A stretch of 64,000 nt of DNA from Ruminococcaceae bacterium UBA6434 (lineage in GTDB: Bacteria > Bacillota > Clostridia > Oscillospirales > Acutalibacteraceae), in the NCBI GenBank assembly GCA_002437245.1, contig DJOQ01000050.1, positions 1-64,000 of the forward strand. The letters are read 5' to 3'. Positions 52,964-61,698 of this stretch are shown piece after piece; position 1 is the first letter of the stretch, and each line of letters begins with the position of its first letter. The notes below the pieces were generated by a model, which saw only the letters and a program-made list of their open reading frames with translations, made no database searches and was not told the DNA's origin. A program made the translations under genes and the position numbers.

Positions 52964-53549
52964 GACCGAATTTTTACAACAGCTTTATAACCTGCTCGGC
53001 GTTTTGCCCGCAGATGAGCGCGACGATATAATAGCCGACTTTGAAGAGCACTTTTCCGTCGGCGCGAGCGAGGGCAAAAGCGAAGAGCAGATTTGCTCGG
53101 AGCTCGGCGACCCCAAGAGCTGTGCCGCGCAGTACCTCAGAGACGAGCCGAAAAATACCGCCGCATACGGCGCGGGTCAAAACGGCAACCCGAGATACGA
53201 AACAAAATATTCCGATGTAATAGGCGCCTCCCAAGGTGCTCCAAACGCTCGGGACGGCAGTTATTACGGCACGGAAAAGGGCGACCCTCGGCGAAATCAC
53301 GTGCTGTGGTCAATTCTCTTTTTCGTCGGAGTTTTTGCGGCGTTAGGCGCGTATCCGTCAAGCATAACCATGATGATAGGCTTTTTTGCGTGTATTGCCT
53401 TTGCCGGAGTTACGGGTGCAATAACGGCTTCGCCCGCGGCGTTCGTATTTATATTTTCCGTGGGACTTATGCTCTTTGCGGCAGGACTTTTCCTGTTCCT
53501 TTTTATGACGTGGTTTTTAAAGCTGTCGTGGCGCAAAGCCGATTTGTAA
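52956..53549 (+). CDS. DUF1700-family membrane protein
   Basis: A 197-residue protein starting with a conserved soluble DUF1700 segment (about residues 1-65: EFLQQLYNLLGVLPADERDD, FEEHF, ELGDPKSCAAQYL). A polar linker and about three hydrophobic segments follow (from about 113). DUF1700 genes are usually paired with a PadR gene and act in envelope stress or cell-size control, though the mechanism is not settled. The start is a GTG at 52956, eight bases after GGAGG. It overlaps the PadR gene and lies 13 bp before the DUF4097 gene. Confidence 0.82.
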   Translation: MTKTEFLQQLYNLLGVLPADERDDIIADFEEHFSVGASEGKSEEQICSELGDPKSCAAQYLRDEPKNTAAYGAGQNGNPRYETKYSDVIGASQGAPNARDGSYYGTEKGDPRRNHVLWSILFFVGVFAALGAYPSSITMMIGFFACIAFAGVTGAITASPAAFVFIFSVGLMLFAAGLFLFLFMTWFLKLSWRKADL

Positions 53550-53562
53550 GGGGGCAAAAAAT

Positions 53563-54390
53563 ATGAAGAAAAAGAAAGACGGCCTTATAAAAGGTATGAT
53601 AGCCGCGGCGATAATCTTTATCGTCGGATTTATACTTGCGGTCTGCTTCGGCGCTTATCTCGGCGCGGACGCGGTAAGGCGCATAGCCTCGGGCGATACG
53701 TTTGAGGAGTTTGTCGAAGAGCGTTTCCCGAATATAGATTTTGACAAGGGGCAGACGGTAAACGAGTCGCAAACAGAAAAGTCAATGATTCCGTCGGGGT
53801 CGGCGCTTGAAATTTCCGCGGTGTACGGCGATATTAAAATTAAGACCTCCGACGGTGCAGAGGTAAGATGCGTCCTACAACAAGCGAAAGGCGGCGGCGC
53901 AAAACTCAATTTGTCCGACGATAAAATCATATTGGACGGCGGCGGCGTAACGCGCGGAACAGCCGAGCTTACGGTTTACCTGCCGAACAGCGTTTCGCTT
54001 TTAACGGTTTCAAATAACGACGGCGATATAAATGTAGACGGAGTAAAGCTCGGTATGCTTACGATAAATTCAATTTCGGGAGATATAGAGTTATCCGATT
54101 TCACAGCCCGAACGGGAAAAATCAAAAGCTCGGCAGGCGACACAAAAATATCGGAAACCGCCGTTTTTACGGAACTGCTCGATGTGAACCAAAGCTTCGG
54201 CGATATTGAAATTGATGTTCCGAGCGACCCCGATAAAATCAAATTTGTAATTAAGTCCGATACTTCTCTGAATGAAAAATCACTGTGCGACAGCTACCTT
54301 ATGTCGCTTGCGCGAAGCACCGACGGCAAGGCGGAATACACCGTAAACGTAAAGAACGGCGAATTATCGGTAAAAAATTCCGACGATTGA
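53563..54390 (+). CDS. DUF4097-family membrane-anchored beta-helical protein
   Basis: A 275-residue protein with one N-terminal membrane segment (about residues 10-35) and an extracytoplasmic repeat region. The repeat units contain short strands such as GDIKIKTSDG, GDINVDGVKLG, GDIELSD and GDIEIDV, spaced to fit the DUF4097 beta-helix. The family is associated with LiaG/YvlB-like envelope stress systems. GGGG precedes the ATG. It is the third gene of the PadR operon and precedes the PspC-like gene. No catalytic motif is seen. Confidence 0.82.
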   Translation: MKKKKDGLIKGMIAAAIIFIVGFILAVCFGAYLGADAVRRIASGDTFEEFVEERFPNIDFDKGQTVNESQTEKSMIPSGSALEISAVYGDIKIKTSDGAEVRCVLQQAKGGGAKLNLSDDKIILDGGGVTRGTAELTVYLPNSVSLLTVSNNDGDINVDGVKLGMLTINSISGDIELSDFTARTGKIKSSAGDTKISETAVFTELLDVNQSFGDIEIDVPSDPDKIKFVIKSDTSLNEKSLCDSYLMSLARSTDGKAEYTVNVKNGELSVKNSDD

Positions 54391-54450
54391 TTTAAGCCGT
54401 GCAAAATGATAATATAATATTAAAGTGTAATAATAAAAGGAGTGTTTATT

Positions 54451-54657
54451 ATGAAAAAGAAACTTTACAGAAGCAATACCGACAAAATGATTTGCGGAGT
54501 TTTGGCGGGCTTTGCCGAGTATATAAACGTGGACCCCACAATAGTCCGTCTCGTGTATGCGGCGCTGACTTTGTTCACCGCAGGCTTTCCGGGAATACTG
54601 TTTTACGTTATCTGCGCCATTGTAATTCCGCAGAAGCCGTTTGACATAGAGCCGTAA
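54451..54657 (+). CDS. PspC-domain membrane protein
   Basis: A 68-residue membrane protein of the PspC (phage shock) family. KKLYRSNTDKMICGVLAGFAEY, the family start (reported in part), is followed by VDPTIVRLVYA and two hydrophobic segments. AAAGGAG precedes the ATG at 54451. A possible weak promoter (TTGATT, 17 bp, TAATAT) lies before it, so it may be expressed separately from the DUF4097 gene 60 bp upstream. PspC proteins respond to membrane stress. Confidence 0.9.
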   Translation: MKKKLYRSNTDKMICGVLAGFAEYINVDPTIVRLVYAALTLFTAGFPGILFYVICAIVIPQKPFDIEP

Positions 54658-54804
54658 TTCGAGCGACTGTTACAGAAAAACATATTTAAACCGAATAAAA
54701 AAATATTTTCGCTCCCATTTAGCGACGGTTATTTCACCGCGCCTCGGATATAATCTCTTAAAGTGCGTATTTTAAACAGATTATAACAAGGCGTGGTGAT
54801 TTTT

Positions 54805-57132
54805 TTGAGAAATTCCGATTTTACCGGACAAGCAGTTTTGCGAAAGGATTTCGTTTTGCCCGAACCCGTAAAAGCCGTACTTATGCACATAGCGTATTTT
54901 GTATGCGGTATGCTGTTTTCCTCGGCGAGCAATTTGTCGGCGGTGGCGCCGTTCGGCGTCGCGTTTTGCGCGGCGGCTGAAAATAAGTACATACTCTCGT
55001 CGGGTCTCGGTGCGGCGGCAGGCTATATTTTAACTCAGGACAGCGTTTCGTCGCTTAGGCTTATTGCGGCGAGCGTGTGCGCCGGAGTTCTCTCGCGCGT
55101 TATGAGAGAATTTGAAAAAGTGCGAAAGAAAAGACTTTTGCCGTCGTGCATAGCGTTTCTCTCATGTTTTTTGTCGGGAATGGCGGTTCTGCTCGCAAAC
55201 GGACTTACCGCGGAGACGTTTCTTTTATATCTCGGCGAGGGCGTAACCGCGTTTGCCGCGGCGTATTTCTTTTCGACGGCGCAATATATTTTCAAAAACG
55301 GCAAACCCGTGCGCGGCGTGTCTCTTAAAGACGCGGCTGCTGTTTCGGGCGTTGTGTTTCTTCTGCTGTGCTCGCTGTCGGGAGTGACGATATTTGAGGT
55401 TTCCCCTGCGAGAATGATAATTGTTTTCGGCGTTATGTTTTGCGCCGCGGTTTATAAAGAGTCGGGCGGTGCCGTCAGCGGAATGCTTGCGTTTTTGCTT
55501 GTCGCTGTAAGCTCAGACGTGGGAGCCGTTTCGGCTTCGTTTGCCGTCGGCGGACTTCTTGCAGGCGCTTTTTCGGGGCTCGGCAGAAGAGCCGTGCCGC
55601 CTGCTTTCTTCGTATCGTTCCTCACCGCGTATATGTTTTCGGGCGGCGGCAGCGAAAAACTCTTTTTGCTGATTGAGGTTCTCCTGCCGTGCGCGATGTT
55701 TATGTTTTTGCCGAACAGTCTGTTTATGAGGGCGGAAAAATTCCTCTTGCCCGAAGAGCCCGCGGCGGATATTTCAGCCGAAAATGATGAAGTAAGGCGC
55801 AGAATACGCGCGGCAAGAGACGCCGTGGACGATATTGAACGCTCCGTGAGCACCGTTTCAAAAAGACTCTCCGAAATGGAAAATTGCGGCAGTGAAAAGC
55901 TGATGATAGAAATTCAGAATTCCGTTTGCTGCGGCTGCGGCAGATATGATTTTTGTTGGGAACAGAATTTCAGAGACACAAAGACCGCGCTCGACGAGAT
56001 GTATGATACGCTGAAAAAGAGCGGCACGATGTCGCGCGATAAGCTCCCGTCGCCGTTTTCAAACAGATGTATACGGCAGACCTCTTTTGCCGAAACATAT
56101 TCAAAGCTGTTTTTCGGCGTCGCCTTTTCCGAGGCGGCGGATAAAAAAATCGACGAGGTGCGCCTTGTCACGGCCGACCAGTTCGGCGGCATAAGCGATA
56201 TGCTGCGAGACCTCGAAAACGAGTTTAACGGCGACATAAGCTTTGACGCAAAGACGGCGGAGCGGATAAGGGAAAATACCGAGGACAGGTTTTCGGTAAA
56301 GGTTGAATTTGTCTCGTGCTTCAGAGATAAAAACGGCAGAATGTTCTGCGAAATGACCTTCTCTGCGGCGCCGTCCTCCCTTAATATAGGCGAACTGCGC
56401 GACACGGTCGGCGAGACGTGCGACAGGGAATTTGAGCTCCCCGTTATTAAAGGCGACAAAAGCATAAAGCTGTGCGAAAAGACCGCATATTCGGTTGAAA
56501 GCGCGTTTTCGCAGATTCCGGCGGACAATGAAAAGCTCTGCGGCGACACCTTTGAGAGCTTTTACGACGGCAGGGGGAATTACGTTGTAATTCTCTCGGA
56601 CGGTATGGGTACGGGTCCGCGTGCGGCGCTCGATTCGGCTATGGCGTCGGGACTTATGGCAAGGCTTGTTAAGGCGGGCTTTGGGTTTCACAGCGCGTTA
56701 AGGCTTGTAAATTCCTCTCTGCTTTTAAAGTCGCGCGAGGAGTCACTCGCAACGCTCGATATAGTAAAAATAGACCTGTATACGGGCAAGGCGGCATTTT
56801 ACAAAGCCGGAGCCGCCCCGTCCGTCATTCGTCGGCAAAACGGCAAGCTGCTTGAAATCAAAAAAGCGGCTCTGCCTGCCGGAATACTGCGCGACGCGGT
56901 ATTTTCGTCGTGCGAGGGACAGCTTGAAAACGGCGACACGGTGATTATAGCGTCCGACGGCGCATACGAATACGCCCACAACGCGGTAAAGGAGGAACTC
57001 CAAAAGGGCGGCGCAAAAAGGGCGAGCGCAGAGGCAAAAAATATCAGCCGCCGCGCAAAAAAGGCAAAGGGCAACGTCCGCTGCGACGATATAACGGTAA
57101 TTGCGCTGAATATAAAGAAAAAAGCAGGGTAA
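54805..57132 (+). CDS. spoIIE: Stage II sporulation protein E (PP2C-type phosphatase)
   Basis: A 775-residue membrane protein. About ten hydrophobic segments fill residues 20-310, followed by a regulatory middle region with a Cys-rich stretch (CCGCGRYDFCW, about 370-382). The C-terminal PP2C phosphatase domain (about 560-770) has metal-binding SDGMGTG, ASDGAYE and CDDITVIAL. SpoIIE dephosphorylates SpoIIAA to activate sigma-F in the forespore, so the organism probably sporulates. The TTG at 54805 follows a GTGGTG-rich site; a GTG at 54793 is possible. A TATAAT lies near 54750. No clear Spo0A box was found. Confidence 0.93.
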   Translation: MRNSDFTGQAVLRKDFVLPEPVKAVLMHIAYFVCGMLFSSASNLSAVAPFGVAFCAAAENKYILSSGLGAAAGYILTQDSVSSLRLIAASVCAGVLSRVMREFEKVRKKRLLPSCIAFLSCFLSGMAVLLANGLTAETFLLYLGEGVTAFAAAYFFSTAQYIFKNGKPVRGVSLKDAAAVSGVVFLLLCSLSGVTIFEVSPARMIIVFGVMFCAAVYKESGGAVSGMLAFLLVAVSSDVGAVSASFAVGGLLAGAFSGLGRRAVPPAFFVSFLTAYMFSGGGSEKLFLLIEVLLPCAMFMFLPNSLFMRAEKFLLPEEPAADISAENDEVRRRIRAARDAVDDIERSVSTVSKRLSEMENCGSEKLMIEIQNSVCCGCGRYDFCWEQNFRDTKTALDEMYDTLKKSGTMSRDKLPSPFSNRCIRQTSFAETYSKLFFGVAFSEAADKKIDEVRLVTADQFGGISDMLRDLENEFNGDISFDAKTAERIRENTEDRFSVKVEFVSCFRDKNGRMFCEMTFSAAPSSLNIGELRDTVGETCDREFELPVIKGDKSIKLCEKTAYSVESAFSQIPADNEKLCGDTFESFYDGRGNYVVILSDGMGTGPRAALDSAMASGLMARLVKAGFGFHSALRLVNSSLLLKSREESLATLDIVKIDLYTGKAAFYKAGAAPSVIRRQNGKLLEIKKAALPAGILRDAVFSSCEGQLENGDTVIIASDGAYEYAHNAVKEELQKGGAKRASAEAKNISRRAKKAKGNVRCDDITVIALNIKKKAG

Positions 57133-57205
57133 CCTCGGCTCGGCAGACCGTTTTTCGGCTTTTCCGCGATAAACTCCATTACAACACAATCTCTGCCGCA
57201 AAAAG

Positions 57206-57245
57206 CGAACGAATCGGCACAGCAGCCGAGCCGTTCGTTTTTTTT
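57206..57245 (+). terminator. Terminator after spoIIE
   Basis: Stem CGAACG plus TCGGC pairs with GCCGA plus CGTTCG, with an internal mismatch pair and an ACAGCA loop, followed by T8. The remaining part of the 57133-57566 gap contains no gene that I can see, only the next promoter. Confidence 0.8.
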
Positions 57246-57472
57246 GAGCGCCTTTTAGCTTTACGAAAGCGAAAAATCAAAACAACTCGAAATCAAATCA
57301 AAATTAAACGCCGCCCGTTTCGGCGCGCGGCTGCGGTCAGACCGAAATGCGAAAAAACACGGCGATAAAAGACAAAACACGTGAAATTGTCTTAATACGG
57401 CAAAACTTACGCCGTAAAGAGCGTCGTATATAACTTTTTTGTGAAATTGTGAGTAAAAAATTAAATATTTCA

Positions 57473-57501
57473 TTGACATTTAAGTGTTTTTACGGTAAAT
57501 T
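57473..57501 (+). promoter_or_regulatory. Promoter of the tandem Ser/Gly-rich protein genes
   Basis: TTGACA (57473-57478), 17 bp, then TAAATT (57496-57501). The first gene starts at 57567. Confidence 0.7.
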
Positions 57502-57566
57502 ATTAGGTGTATTTGACTATCTTAGTACGGATGGTCTCGTTACAGTCAGAAAGGGGATTAGAAATA

Positions 57567-58505
57567 ATGGCTAAAAAAGAAAAAGTCACGTTAACTCCCG
57601 AAGAGATCGAAGCTAAAAAAGCTCGCAAAAAGGAAAAGAGAAAAATATTCGGCAAAACCTTTGAAAGAGCGATAGCATGGATGCTTGCAGTAGTACTTGT
57701 TTATTGCGTAACCTATATGGCATTAAGCAACAAAACTTTAGGCGCGGCGTCGGCGGCTCCTGCACAGAGCAGCGCTCAGACAACCCAACCCGCAACTAAA
57801 TCCGATTGGGATACAAGTGCAAGCGGCAACGGTTCTTCGCAGTCCGGCTCTCAGAGCAGCGCCTCGGGTGACAGCGCTTCCGGCGGAAATGCCGCACAGG
57901 GCGCAGACGCAGCATCGCCCGCAGCAGCTTCGGATGTGGCGGCCGTTGTAGAGAAGTTCAAATCCGCGGCTCTCAATTCCGAGGATGTTCCGAAGTATCA
58001 GAACATGACTCTCCGCGATTACAACTTCAGCAGCAACCTTGTAAACAGCCTTATGGGCATTGCCGAGGGGCTCATCAGCAAAAACAGCGGTAAAGAAAAT
58101 ACCGCTTCAACAGGCCTTTCGGGCGGAATTGAGCAGCTCACGGCAGACGATGTAAAGAGCGCTACAATGTCCACAAACGGCGGCAAGACCACCGTACATA
58201 TCGAACTTAAAGAGCAGACCGACGGCGCAGACGGTCAGGCGCACGAGGGTCCCGTAGGTCACGGCATCGGCGTTCTCGGCGGTATTGACGAAGTAGTTTC
58301 AAACTTCCCCGGCGTTACTGTTAACGACATCGAGCTCGTTTATCAAAATCCGGTGATTGATGTGGTTATAGACGACGCGTCAAATAAGGTTGAGTCGGGT
58401 AAAGAATCCTATACGGTATTCATTAACCTCAAGTCGGCTAAGGTCGCTATTTCAACACTTTCGGGTACGGCTTACATTGATTATGAATACATAATCGGTG
58501 AGTAA
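57567..58505 (+). CDS. Membrane-anchored protein with Ser/Gly/Ala linker, paralogue 1
   Basis: A 312-residue protein I cannot assign to a family. It has a charged cytoplasmic N-terminus (MAKKEKVTLTPEE, then Lys/Arg-rich), one membrane segment (about residues 36-55), and a low-complexity linker rich in Ser, Gly, Gln and Ala (about 60-125). A folded extracytoplasmic domain follows (about 130-312), with no catalytic motif that I see. The next gene starts with the same MAKKxKVxLTPEE and has the same layout, so the two are paralogues. AAGGGGA precedes the ATG. It lies after a good promoter and 50 bp before its partner. Confidence 0.75.
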   Translation: MAKKEKVTLTPEEIEAKKARKKEKRKIFGKTFERAIAWMLAVVLVYCVTYMALSNKTLGAASAAPAQSSAQTTQPATKSDWDTSASGNGSSQSGSQSSASGDSASGGNAAQGADAASPAAASDVAAVVEKFKSAALNSEDVPKYQNMTLRDYNFSSNLVNSLMGIAEGLISKNSGKENTASTGLSGGIEQLTADDVKSATMSTNGGKTTVHIELKEQTDGADGQAHEGPVGHGIGVLGGIDEVVSNFPGVTVNDIELVYQNPVIDVVIDDASNKVESGKESYTVFINLKSAKVAISTLSGTAYIDYEYIIGE

Positions 58506-58555
58506 TAAATCAAAAAATAAAATCACTTCTTTATAAATGAAAGGGAGAGACATCA

Positions 58556-59551
58556 ATGGCTAAAAAACAAAAAGTTGAACTTACCCCCGAAGAGAAAGCA
58601 GCTAAAAAGCTCAGACATTCAAACGGCTGGGTTCGTTTCTGGGCAATAGTAGTAGCTCTTGCTCTTACGGCAGGTGTTTACGGACTTGCAAGCAAAACCG
58701 CAGGTAAAGAGACCGCATCAACCGGAACAGCAGCTTCCTCGGGTTCTTCCACAGGCTCGTCAAGCTCATCATCGGGTTCGTCGTCCTCGGGCTCATCATC
58801 GAGCTCGTCTTCGGGTTCTTCCGCTTCTTCTTCGAGCAGCAGTGCAGCGGCTTCTACCGGCGACAGCAGTAGCGGCGGCGCAGCAGCTTCAACAGGCGTA
58901 GATGCAGCAGCGGCAGCTGAGGCCATAAACGCAGCTACGGCTAAGGCAGTTGCAGCAGGTTATCATTGGACGAGAACTGCCGAGTATACCGAACCCGTAG
59001 ACGTCGGTAATGCTACCAGCGCTCTTAACAAGATCATTCAGGGTATCGATTCAGAATCCGACCTTGATTCCGTTGTCGGCGGATTTATCGGTATCGGCGA
59101 CAAAGAGATGGATATAACCAAGGGCGGCAGCGCAGCCGAGCAGATTGACTACCACGGCGAGAACTATGCTCTTCAGGCTACTTCTCTTCAGGCAGGCGAC
59201 CTTAAAAACCTCAAGGTTGACGGCAACACCTACACCTTTGAAGTTGAAAACGCAAGCTCTCCGCAGCTTGACAAGTCAACCGCTATGTCAAGACTTACAA
59301 ACGATATCCTTACCCAGGATATGGTTAACAGCGAAATCAAGAATTTCGTAAGTGCTGCAAGCGTTAACTCCGCTGCAATCGAGTACTCAAACATAAAAGC
59401 TACCGTTGTTATCGAAGACGGCAACCTCAAGGAATTCAGATATTCCTATGACGGCAAGGTAACGGAGCTTAACATCAAGATTGCAATAGTAAGCGTTAAC
59501 GGTAAGGGCGCAATGCACGTTGAAGGCGCTTACACCAACTTCGTTTATTGA
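58556..59551 (+). CDS. Membrane-anchored protein with long Ser/Gly linker, paralogue 2
   Basis: A 331-residue protein of the same layout as the preceding gene. It has a charged N-terminus (MAKKQKVELTPEE), a membrane segment (about residues 28-46), a Ser/Gly/Ala linker of about 70 residues (about 50-125) made almost only of S and G, and a folded outer domain (about 130-331). No enzyme motif is recognised. AAAGGGAG precedes the ATG. The codons of the Ser run are mixed (tca, tcg, tcc, tct, agc), so the repeat is kept at the protein level rather than being a simple DNA repeat. A terminator follows at 59581. Confidence 0.75.
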   Translation: MAKKQKVELTPEEKAAKKLRHSNGWVRFWAIVVALALTAGVYGLASKTAGKETASTGTAASSGSSTGSSSSSSGSSSSGSSSSSSSGSSASSSSSSAAASTGDSSSGGAAASTGVDAAAAAEAINAATAKAVAAGYHWTRTAEYTEPVDVGNATSALNKIIQGIDSESDLDSVVGGFIGIGDKEMDITKGGSAAEQIDYHGENYALQATSLQAGDLKNLKVDGNTYTFEVENASSPQLDKSTAMSRLTNDILTQDMVNSEIKNFVSAASVNSAAIEYSNIKATVVIEDGNLKEFRYSYDGKVTELNIKIAIVSVNGKGAMHVEGAYTNFVY

Positions 59552-59580
59552 TAAACGCACTTACATAAGCGAATAAAAAC

Positions 59581-59618
59581 AAAGAGCTGTAAAAACGAAA
59601 GTTTTTACGGCTCTTTTT
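59581..59618 (+). terminator. Terminator after the tandem paralogues
   Basis: A 16-bp stem AAAGAGCTGTAAAAAC / GTTTTTACGGCTCTTT (one wobble) with a GAAA tetraloop, followed by TT. Its stem is nearly the same as those at 1024 and 52327. Confidence 0.95.
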
Positions 59619-59744
59619 AATTGATAAGTAAAAAGGAAATGTTTAAACGGATTAAAGGTCTTTGCACTTCGATTTTTATAAAAGTTCGTTTTGACGGTGC
59701 CTTTTACGGGGAAAATGCGAATTTATACCGGGTGTGTTTTGCCG

Positions 59745-60707
59745 TTACATATTTACTACGTTTATCGGCTTGCCGGCAATAAACGCCTCAATGTTGCTCT
59801 TGAATATGCCCATAAGTCTTTCACGGGTTTCAAAAGCCGCCCACGCTATATGCGGAGTTATAAAGCAGTTTTTCGCCGTGAGCAACGGATTGTCTTTTTT
59901 CGGCGGCTCGGTCGAGAGCACGTCAACTCCGGCGCCTGCTATTTCGCCCGAATTCAGCGCGTCGGCAAGAGCCTGCTCATCAACAACCGGTCCGCGAGAG
60001 GTGTTTATTATAAACGCGGCCTTTTTGCACTTTTTCAAAAATTCGGCGTTTACGGTTTTCTCCGTCTCTTTTGTAAGTGGGCAGTGGAATGTAATAATGT
60101 CGGAATTTTCCGCAAGATAGTCAAGGTCCTTTGCCCATCTGAAATTCTTACGCGCGCTTTGGTCGGTAACGTGACCCGACAGCGCTATAATGTTCATTTT
60201 GTAAGCCTCGGCTATGTCGGCTACCGCTCCGCCGATTTTTCCGAATCCGACTATGCCTATCGTTTTGCCCGAAAGCTCGGTGAGCGGTTTTTTCCAGAAA
60301 CAAAAGTCGGGGCACGCCGACCATTCGCCGCTCTTTACCGCGTCCGAATGCATGGCAACGCCCACGGCAAGCTCCGAAATAAATGCAAATACGAGCTGCG
60401 CCACGCCCATGGTAGAATATGCCGGTATATTTGAAACCGGTATGCCCTTTTCTTTGAGATACGCGCAGTCAACCACGTTGTAGCCCGTCGATAAGAGCGC
60501 GACGAATTTCACGTTTTGCATTTTGTCTATCTCCTCTTTGCCGAGCGGAGTTTTGTTGGTTACAACTATGTCCGCGTCAAAGGTGCGCTCTGCGATTTTT
60601 TCGTGCGGCGTGCGGTCAAAAACCTCGACCTCGCCGTATTTCTTTAAAAAATCCCAGCTTAAATCACCGGGATTTGTCGTTTTGCCGTCGAGAATTACTA
60701 TCTTCAT
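59745..60707 (-). CDS. D-2-hydroxyacid dehydrogenase
   Basis: A 320-residue NAD-dependent dehydrogenase of the D-isomer-specific 2-hydroxyacid family, perhaps a hydroxypyruvate or glycerate dehydrogenase. The Rossmann motif is GIVGFGKIGGAVAD (about residues 150-163). The catalytic triad is in place: Arg in NTSRGPVVDE, Glu in DVLSTEPP and His in ITPHIAWA. GGCGG lies upstream of the ATG. It is the only minus-strand gene right of the origin. The substrate cannot be told from sequence. Confidence 0.9.
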   Translation of the reverse strand: MKIVILDGKTTNPGDLSWDFLKKYGEVEVFDRTPHEKIAERTFDADIVVTNKTPLGKEEIDKMQNVKFVALLSTGYNVVDCAYLKEKGIPVSNIPAYSTMGVAQLVFAFISELAVGVAMHSDAVKSGEWSACPDFCFWKKPLTELSGKTIGIVGFGKIGGAVADIAEAYKMNIIALSGHVTDQSARKNFRWAKDLDYLAENSDIITFHCPLTKETEKTVNAEFLKKCKKAAFIINTSRGPVVDEQALADALNSGEIAGAGVDVLSTEPPKKDNPLLTAKNCFITPHIAWAAFETRERLMGIFKSNIEAFIAGKPINVVNM

Positions 60708-60851
60708 ATAAAAACCGCCTTTCGGTAAAATTTTATTTCACGTGCCGCGCCGAAAAGTCTCTGTTTGGTACGGTACTATTGTGATTGTAGCACAAATTCG
60801 CACCTTTGGATACACAAACGGCAAAAATTACCTTGTATTTTCATATTTTGT

Positions 60852-60880
60852 TTGACCTTACAAATAATATGTTATAAAAT
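60852..60880 (+). promoter_or_regulatory. Promoter of the TVP38-galK pair
   Basis: TTGACC (60852-60857), 17 bp, then TAAAAT (60875-60880). It is divergent from the 2-hydroxyacid dehydrogenase gene. Confidence 0.55.
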
Positions 60881-60934
60881 TATATATTATCTATTACTGT
60901 GCCCTGCGATAATAAATTTTTGGGTGGTACCGAT

Positions 60935-61696
60935 TTGACCGACAGAGAACTCACGCGAAGAAAGCTACTGAATATTTTGGCCTGTGTGCTGCTGATTTTG
61001 GCAGTCGCACTTTCAGTGCTGACATTTCTTATGCAGATAAACGATGTCTCGTCGGCATACGAAGAGGTTTTGTCGCGCCTTGCGGAGTTCGAGGCGGCTG
61101 TTGCGTCCATCCCGAGCAAGTGGCTTGTAATACTCGTAATATTCCTTATATATATAGGGAAAGTGATAATACCCCTGCCCATAACCGCGGTTTGCGTCAT
61201 AGCGGGTATGGTTTTTCCGACGCCCGTTGCAGTGGCTGTGAATTTTGCCGGAATGGCTATACTTTTGACCATAAAATTCTATTGGGGCAGGCACCTCGGC
61301 GGCGGAACAATTCACAAGATACTGACAAGATACGACAACGTCCGTCGTATGATGGAGTCGGGCAAAAGAAGCACCGATTGGATTTTGGTACTGTTCAGAT
61401 TGGTGCCGTACTTCCCGATAAATTCCATAAGTCAGCTCTACGGTGCGCTCGAATACGACTATTGGAAATTCCTTTTGCTGTCGCTTTTGGGCTTCACACC
61501 CAAAATTATTTCGTACAGTATGATAGGTCGCCATGTCTATAATCCGTTTTCACTCGCGTTTATGCTGCCTATAGTTATTATATTTACAATATCCGGCGTT
61601 TCCATACTCGCGGTAAATAAATTTATAGATATTGTCGCCAACAATAAAAACAAAAAGACTGCCGAAGCTGTTTCGGCGGGAAAGGATGAAAAATAA
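60935..61696 (+). CDS. TVP38/TMEM64-family membrane protein
   Basis: A 253-residue membrane protein with about five or six hydrophobic segments. The VTT/SNARE-associated core is recognisable: a re-entrant region with PLPITAVCVIAGMVFP, then RLVPYFPINSISQLYGAL and FTPKIISYSMIGRH. Relatives (DedA, TVP38) have roles in membrane lipid movement. The start is uncertain: TTG at 60935 follows GGGTGG; a GTG at 60899 has no ribosome site. It ends 2 bp before the galactokinase gene, so the two are co-expressed, though a functional link is not obvious. Confidence 0.82.
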   Translation: MTDRELTRRKLLNILACVLLILAVALSVLTFLMQINDVSSAYEEVLSRLAEFEAAVASIPSKWLVILVIFLIYIGKVIIPLPITAVCVIAGMVFPTPVAVAVNFAGMAILLTIKFYWGRHLGGGTIHKILTRYDNVRRMMESGKRSTDWILVLFRLVPYFPINSISQLYGALEYDYWKFLLLSLLGFTPKIISYSMIGRHVYNPFSLAFMLPIVIIFTISGVSILAVNKFIDIVANNKNKKTAEAVSAGKDEK

Positions 61697-61698
61697 AA

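Noticed and set aside
54660..54804. Spo0A binding box before spoIIE
   Set aside because: I looked for TGTCGAA-like sequence and found no good match on either strand; only a TATAAT near 54750 is visible.
58720..58930. Tandem DNA repeat in the Ser/Gly run of the second paralogue
   Set aside because: The codons are mixed and no DNA unit is repeated in register, so it is low-complexity protein sequence, not a microsatellite.
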